DNA of 10,594 nucleotides from CAG-390 sp045546615 (lineage in GTDB: Bacteria > Bacillota > Clostridia > Oscillospirales > CAG-272): the NCBI GenBank assembly GCA_045546615.1, contig JAZQDD010000027.1, forward strand, positions 1 through 10,594, given 5' to 3'. The notes under the pieces are model-generated. The model searched no databases and was not told the DNA's origin. It saw only the letters and a list, made by a program, of their open reading frames with translations. Positions 7,358 through 10,594 of the stretch are shown piece by piece (position 1 is the stretch's first letter; each line of letters opens with the position of its first letter). A program made the translations under genes and the position numbers.

Positions 7358-7364
7358 ATATTGT
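7353..7364. promoter_or_regulatory. 12-bp palindrome overlapping the -10 box, possible operator
   Basis: ACAATATATTGT is its own reverse complement and covers the -10 box and the expected transcription start, where a repressor would block initiation. The site is AT-rich, so chance is a real alternative. No regulator gene is adjacent. Confidence 0.3.
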
Positions 7365-7391
7365 GTTATACTATATTATTGGGTGGATAAT

Positions 7392-7928
7392 ATGTCATAC
7401 AACAGAAGAACCTTGTCGCATGACTCGCCGTTTGCCTACACAGCCGCGCTTTTGCTGTTTGCATCGGCGATCATTCGTGGATTATATTTTTTAATTTCAG
7501 ATATTTCGCCGAGTCTTTCGGTTTTTTTCGTTCATCTTGTGCTTCCCGTAGGGTGCTGTGTTGCCATGGGCATTATGCTTATGTCAAGGAAAAACAGTCT
7601 TGTTCCTACGGTCTGGCCCATGCTTTTCGGCGTGCTGTTTTTTATGCTTAAAGCTCTTGATTTTGAGCTGTGGCATTGCGTTTTCTGTATAGCGCTCTAC
7701 GCCGCGTTTGCGCTCGTATACATTCTTACGGTACACGGCGTGCTTGGCAGTCGCATACCGTTGATGCTGATGTGCGCCCTGCCTTTCCTTTTTCACGTTT
7801 TCGTGCAGGATATTTTCCTTGCTCCCCCCGTCGGATTTATCGACTTTATGCCGGAGCTTTCCGTATTGTTTATTATGGTTGCTATTTTCATTGAGGCGTG
7901 GGCGATGCGCCGAGGTAGGCTTTACTGA
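7392..7928 (+). CDS. Polytopic membrane protein of unknown function
   Basis: A 178-residue protein that I do not recognise. It is strongly hydrophobic with about six membrane segments (roughly 15-36, 41-64, 73-88, 93-116, 122-141 and 153-171), short loops and a basic C-terminus (RRGRLY), so it is an inner-membrane protein. No catalytic or transport motif stands out; several Cys residues (55, 56, 96, 99, 128) lie in or near membrane segments without a metal-site pattern. Codon use (GAT, TTT, CTT, GCG) is like its neighbours. The start at 7392 is preceded by GGGTGGA (7381-7387), a weak ribosome site, and lies downstream of a good promoter. It is a single-gene unit between the operon terminator and the inserted element at 7941, with which it is not functionally linked. 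Confidence 0.75.
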   Translation: MSYNRRTLSHDSPFAYTAALLLFASAIIRGLYFLISDISPSLSVFFVHLVLPVGCCVAMGIMLMSRKNSLVPTVWPMLFGVLFFMLKALDFELWHCVFCIALYAAFALVYILTVHGVLGSRIPLMLMCALPFLFHVFVQDIFLAPPVGFIDFMPELSVLFIMVAIFIEAWAMRRGRLY

Positions 7929-7935
7929 TTTGCAT

Positions 7936-7940
7936 ATTTG
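7936..7940. repeat. Left target-site duplication ATTTG
   Basis: ATTTG stands directly before the first base of the inserted element, and the same five bases stand directly after its last base (8159-8163). A short direct repeat abutting terminal inverted repeats is the expected scar of transposition. Confidence 0.65.
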
Positions 7941-7965
7941 TGGAGCTGTCTCATTTAGCGCAGAA
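7941..7965 (+). repeat. Left terminal inverted repeat of the MITE
   Basis: Its outer part reads TGG-A-GCTGT-C-TCATTTAG and its inner part GCAGAA. It pairs with 8134-8158 with one extra A, one mismatch and one short gap region. Confidence 0.72.
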
Positions 7966-7988
7966 CAAAAACACAAAAATAAACAAAG

Positions 7989-8033
7989 AAAAGACCGTTT
8001 TTTCATCCCAAAAGATGAAGTAAGCGGTCTTTT
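7989..8033. terminator. Two-tier stem-loop inside the MITE, terminator-like on both strands
   Basis: The outer stem AAAAGACCG (7989-7997) pairs with CGGTCTTTT (8025-8033); the inner stem TTCATC (8002-8007) pairs with GATGAA (8014-8019). On the plus strand it ends in TTTT after the stem; on the minus strand it continues into a longer T-rich run (CTTTGTTTATTTTTG), so it looks the stronger terminator in the minus direction. It can still serve as the end signal for the membrane protein gene at 7392-7928, which has no other terminator. Confidence 0.6.
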
Positions 8034-8039
8034 GAGGTA

Positions 8040-8057
8040 GAAATCCTGACGGATTTC
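8040..8057. repeat. Small hairpin GAAATCC-TGAC-GGATTTC inside the MITE
   Basis: A perfect 7-bp stem with a TGAC loop, followed by GATTTT. Its arms resemble the outer arms of the last hairpin of the repeat cluster at 701-728 (GAAAT...ATTTC with adjacent CC/GG). Confidence 0.6.
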
Positions 8058-8082
8058 GATTTTATACGTGTTTTTTAGCCGC

Positions 8083-8128
8083 GATTTTGCCCTCCGGCGT
8101 AATCTTGTACGCCGACGACGGCAAAATC
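8083..8128. repeat. Large two-tier stem-loop inside the MITE
   Basis: A perfect 9-bp outer stem, GATTTTGCC (8083-8091) with GGCAAAATC (8120-8128), and a perfect 7-bp inner stem, CGGCGTA (8095-8101) with TACGCCG (8108-8114), separated by a 3/5-nt internal loop. No T tract follows, so it is not a terminator. Confidence 0.7.
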
Positions 8129-8133
8129 ACGAC

Positions 8134-8158
8134 TTCTGCATCTAAATGATACAGCCCA
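8134..8158 (-). repeat. Right terminal inverted repeat of the MITE
   Basis: On the reverse strand it reads TGG-GCTGT-A-TCATTTAG, then ATGCAGAA, the counterpart of 7941-7965. Confidence 0.72.
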
Positions 8159-8163
8159 ATTTG
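8159..8163. repeat. Right target-site duplication ATTTG
   Basis: The second copy of the five-base direct repeat flanking the MITE; see 7936-7940. Confidence 0.65.
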
Positions 8164-8166
8164 CGG

Positions 8167-8172
8167 TATACT
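8167..8172 (+). promoter_or_regulatory. -10 box TATACT of the peptidase gene, -35 not evident
   Basis: TATACT matches the -10 consensus at five of six bases and lies 26 nt before the peptidase ATG. At 16-18 nt upstream, now inside the MITE end, there is no -35-like hexamer (AAATGA, AATGAT or TAAATG). If the element and one ATTTG copy are removed, TTTACT at 7921-7926 falls exactly 17 nt upstream, which would be a plausible original -35. Confidence 0.45.
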
Positions 8173-8198
8173 AAAATAAAAATCAAAAAGAGGTTACA

Positions 8199-9977
8199 AT
8201 GAAAACAAGAAAAGAGATGGATCCGCGATTTATGTGGAATCTTGAAGATATATACCCCGACTGCGCGGCATGGGAGGCTGATATGGCTGCTGCCGAGGCA
8301 ATGGTCGAGGGACTTTCGCCCTTGCGCGGCAATTTGACGTTATCCGCGCGCTCTCTTGCCGACGCTCTTGATGCTATTTACTCTGCCGCCGAAAAGGTGG
8401 AGCGCGTATACGTTTACGCAATGCTCCATAAGGAGAGCGACAATTCCTCCTCCGAATATCAAACGATGCAGGGCAGGGCAATGTCGCTCTACGTCAAGTT
8501 CAGCACGGCGGTGTCGTTTGCCGATCCCGAGATGCTTGCGGTGGGAGCGGACACGCTCCGCGCTTTTCTTGCCGAGGAGGAGAGACTTGCAACGTATAGA
8601 TTCAAAATAGAGGACCTCATTCGCTCCTCGGAGCATATTCTTGACGAGGGCAGGGAGGAGCTTCTTGCGTCTCTTGGAGAGGCGGCTCAAACCCCAAACG
8701 ATTGCTTTACGATGCTTTCGGACGTTGACCTTGAGTTTCCGCCCGTGACGGGTGAGAACGGCGAGGAGCTTACGTTGACGGCGGGCACGTTTGGTGTTTA
8801 CCGCGAGAACAAGAGCCGTGCCGTGCGCGAGGATGCGTTTAACAAGTTTTTTGGAGAATATAAGAGATTTCGCAATACCATTGCCGCCGCCTATGCAGGC
8901 TCGGTGAAGTTTGATTGCTTTGAGGCAAGGGCAAGGGGCTTTGACTCCGCGTGCCACGCCGCGCTTTCGGGCGGTAACGTGCCGATGGCGGTATACGATT
9001 CGCTCATTTCTGCCGTGCGTGCATCTCTGCCCACTATGAGGAAGTATATTGACCTCAGGGCGAGAGTTATGGGCAAGGAGCAGATAGACCTTTTCGACCT
9101 TTACGTTCCCATGGTCGACGGTGTGGAGTATCCCATGCCTTACGAGAGCGCAAAGGAGCTTGTTAAGGAAGCACTTGCTCCTCTTGGCGAGGATTACGCC
9201 GCGCTTCTTGATAAGGCGTATAATGAGGGTTGGATTGACGTTTATGAGAATAAGGGCAAAAGCTCGGGCGCATTCTCCTGCGGAGTTTACGGCGTTCATC
9301 CGTACGTTCTTCTCAACTACACCGATACGCTTGACGATGCATTTACACTTGCGCACGAGCTTGGACATTCGATGCATTCGTATTATTCTGACAATACGCA
9401 GGATTACCCGAACCACGATTATCGCATAATGGTTGCCGAGGTCGCGTCCACGGTCAACGAGGTCTTGCTTATCAAGCATTTGCTTAAAAAGGAAACGGAC
9501 AAGACACGCCGAGCGTATATCCTCAATCGTTTTCTTGAGGGCTTCCGCACCACCGTGTTCCGTCAGACACTCTTTGCGGAATTTGAGCTTCGCGCACATC
9601 AGATGTACGAGGCAGGTCAGCCGCTTACCGCGGACAGCCTTTCGGAGCTGTATTACGGTCTTGTTTCCGATTATTACGAGGGTGCGCAAATCAATGACAT
9701 CATGAGATATGAGTGGTCGTACGTGCCGCATTTCTACCGCGCGTTTTACGTTTATCAATATGCTACGGGCTTTTGCAGTGCGGTCGCTATCGCGGGCAAG
9801 ATAGCCGATGGCGGCGATATCTCGGGATATAAGCAATTCCTAACGCTTGGCGGGTCTGACTATCCGCTTGAAGAGCTTAAAGTCGCGGGCGTTGACTTGA
9901 CTTGCCCCGATGCCGTTGCAAACGCGCTGAAGCTTTTTGACCAAACAGTAAGCGAGCTTGATGCTCTCATTAAATAA
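8199..9977 (+). CDS. pepF: Oligoendopeptidase F (M3 family zinc metallopeptidase)
   Basis: A 592-residue cytoplasmic peptidase that cuts short peptides; it has no signal peptide. The zinc site is HELGH (386-390: His386, catalytic Glu387, His390), with the third ligand most likely Glu414 in AEVAST. Further M3 marks are FSCGVYGVHPYVLLNY (359-374) and, near the C-terminus, a YVPHFYRAFYVYQYATG stretch, whose Tyr and His residues bind substrate in this family. The N-terminus with WNLEDIY (13-19) is typical of the PepF group, and about 600 residues is the usual length. The start at 8199 has AAGAGG (8188-8193) 5 nt upstream. The hydrolase gene follows after 11 nt with its own ribosome site, so both are probably co-transcribed. 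A MITE ends 40 nt upstream and may have disturbed its promoter. Confidence 0.95.
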   Translation: MKTRKEMDPRFMWNLEDIYPDCAAWEADMAAAEAMVEGLSPLRGNLTLSARSLADALDAIYSAAEKVERVYVYAMLHKESDNSSSEYQTMQGRAMSLYVKFSTAVSFADPEMLAVGADTLRAFLAEEERLATYRFKIEDLIRSSEHILDEGREELLASLGEAAQTPNDCFTMLSDVDLEFPPVTGENGEELTLTAGTFGVYRENKSRAVREDAFNKFFGEYKRFRNTIAAAYAGSVKFDCFEARARGFDSACHAALSGGNVPMAVYDSLISAVRASLPTMRKYIDLRARVMGKEQIDLFDLYVPMVDGVEYPMPYESAKELVKEALAPLGEDYAALLDKAYNEGWIDVYENKGKSSGAFSCGVYGVHPYVLLNYTDTLDDAFTLAHELGHSMHSYYSDNTQDYPNHDYRIMVAEVASTVNEVLLIKHLLKKETDKTRRAYILNRFLEGFRTTVFRQTLFAEFELRAHQMYEAGQPLTADSLSELYYGLVSDYYEGAQINDIMRYEWSYVPHFYRAFYVYQYATGFCSAVAIAGKIADGGDISGYKQFLTLGGSDYPLEELKVAGVDLTCPDAVANALKLFDQTVSELDALIK

Positions 9978-9988
9978 AGGAGAATACT

Positions 9989-10594
9989 ATGATTTACGAA
10001 ACCGTTCAAATCTGGGACAAACATCCGGAGGCAACACTGACATCTTATACGCTCACAAGCGACGATGAGCTTCGCTATCCGCCGCTTCCCACCGTTCTTG
10101 TATGCCCAGGCGGAGGATATTCGTATCTTTCAAGCCGCGAGGCTGAACCCATTGCCATTCAGTTTTTGAAAGAGGGCTACAACGTTTTCATCCTCAGATA
10201 CAGCGTGGGGGCGGGTGCGGTTGATTATGCTCCTGCTATCGAGGTAGCACTTGCCATCAAGTATATCCGCGAAAATGCTGAAAAATACAACGTCGACGCA
10301 AGCCGCGTATTCACCTGCGGATTTTCCGCGGGCGGACATCTTGCCGCAAGCTCGGGCGTTTTCTGGAAGCACCCTGTAGTAAGGGCGGAGCTTGGCGATT
10401 CTCCCATTGATATCGCACGCCCCACCGCTACCATTCTTTCTTACCCCGTTATCTCGGGCGGCGATTTTGCGCATAAGAATTCCATTTGCCGCCTTGCGGG
10501 AAGAGCTGATAAATCGGAACTTACCGAGGAGGATATATACAAATTCTCTCTTGAAAACCACGTGGATACAGATACTCCCCCCGTATTCCTTTGG
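9989..10594 (+). CDS. Alpha/beta hydrolase, acetyl-esterase-like (3' end outside window)
   Basis: The first 202 residues of a protein that runs off the window end. It begins MIYETVQIWD and shows the esterase pattern: a VLVCPGGGY segment (36-44), whose glycines form the oxyanion hole in the place of the usual HGGG, and the nucleophile elbow GFSAGGH (111-117) with Ser113. The catalytic Asp and His should lie beyond the end; the terminal PPVFLW is the strand that normally precedes the catalytic Asp. It most resembles the Aes / acetyl-xylan-esterase-like hydrolases (alpha/beta hydrolase-3 type), often used in gut Clostridia to deacylate plant polysaccharides or small esters; the substrate is not known. 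No signal peptide is seen, so it is likely cytoplasmic. AAAGGAG (9976-9982) overlaps the peptidase stop and lies 6 nt before the ATG, giving tight coupling to the peptidase gene. Confidence 0.88.
   Translation, partial: MIYETVQIWDKHPEATLTSYTLTSDDELRYPPLPTVLVCPGGGYSYLSSREAEPIAIQFLKEGYNVFILRYSVGAGAVDYAPAIEVALAIKYIRENAEKYNVDASRVFTCGFSAGGHLAASSGVFWKHPVVRAELGDSPIDIARPTATILSYPVISGGDFAHKNSICRLAGRADKSELTEEDIYKFSLENHVDTDTPPVFLW

Larger units (their letters stand above)
7941..8158. mobile_element. MITE-like non-autonomous insertion, 218 bp
   Basis: The element begins TGGAGCTGTCTCATTTAG and its other end, read on the reverse strand, begins TGGGCTGTATCATTTAG. The 25-nt ends (7941-7965 and 8134-8158) match at about 22 positions if two single-base gaps are allowed, and both finish with GCAGAA. 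Direct repeats of ATTTG flank it exactly. It has no transposase. Inside it are three stem-loops (7989-8033, 8040-8057, 8083-8128). Size, terminal inverted repeats, target duplication and strong internal structure together fit a miniature inverted-repeat transposable element, moved in trans by a transposase not in this window. The family is not assigned. This element fills nearly the whole gap between the two neighbouring genes. Confidence 0.75.

Noticed and set aside
8047..8063. Hairpin at 8040-8057 as a terminator
   Set aside because: The stem is only 7 bp and followed by only four T; it lies inside the MITE with a stronger stem-loop next to it.
8340..9836. A 498-codon open frame on the minus strand, antisense to the peptidase gene
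   Set aside because: It lies wholly within a clear M3 peptidase gene. Its product is rich in Arg, Lys, His and Ile/Val without domains, as expected when codons such as CTT, GAT and GCG are read on the opposite strand. No ribosome site or promoter was seen.

Overview
The window looks like a chromosomal piece of a low-to-mid GC Gram-positive anaerobe, most likely an uncultured gut-type member of the Clostridia. The signs are strong purine-rich Shine-Dalgarno sites, sigma-A type promoters, a truncated surface protein with a sortase-like C-terminus (APETGD, hydrophobic stretch, basic tail), and a four-gene GldA/F/G-plus-DUF4340 ABC operon of a kind common in Clostridia. This placement comes from family knowledge and not from a database match. 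No rRNA, tRNA, CRISPR or phage genes were seen.

Layout. (1) 2-556: C-terminal part of a secreted or surface protein, closed by a strong hairpin terminator (582-617) that can also stop the convergent gene. (2) 624-728: a cluster of four short hairpins with TATATCAT-like linkers, a REP-like repeat. (3) 727-1293, minus strand: an adenine-phosphoribosyltransferase-like gene with a near-consensus promoter (1335-1363). (4) 1484-7255: one operon of ABC ATPase, ABC-2 permease, GldG-like auxiliary protein and a large DUF4340-like protein, with spacings of 17 nt, 14 nt and a TAATG overlap, closed by a perfect hairpin terminator. (5) 7392-7928: a 178-residue polytopic membrane protein of unknown function behind a TTGACA-17-TACAAT promoter whose -10 carries a 12-bp palindrome. 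(6) 7941-8158: a 218-bp non-coding insertion with terminal inverted repeats and an ATTTG direct repeat on each side, which I read as a MITE. (7) 8199-9977: an M3-family oligoendopeptidase F, followed 11 nt later by an alpha/beta hydrolase (9989 to the window end, incomplete).

How the genes work together. The four ABC genes should form one membrane complex: ATPase and permease as the motor and channel, and two membrane-anchored proteins with large domains outside the membrane. The substrate is unknown. The peptidase and hydrolase appear co-transcribed and are probably housekeeping or catabolic enzymes.

The least expected structure is the MITE. It lies just upstream of the peptidase gene, and removing it in silico joins a TTTACT hexamer to the TATACT box at exactly 17 nt. 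The insertion may therefore have split the peptidase promoter.
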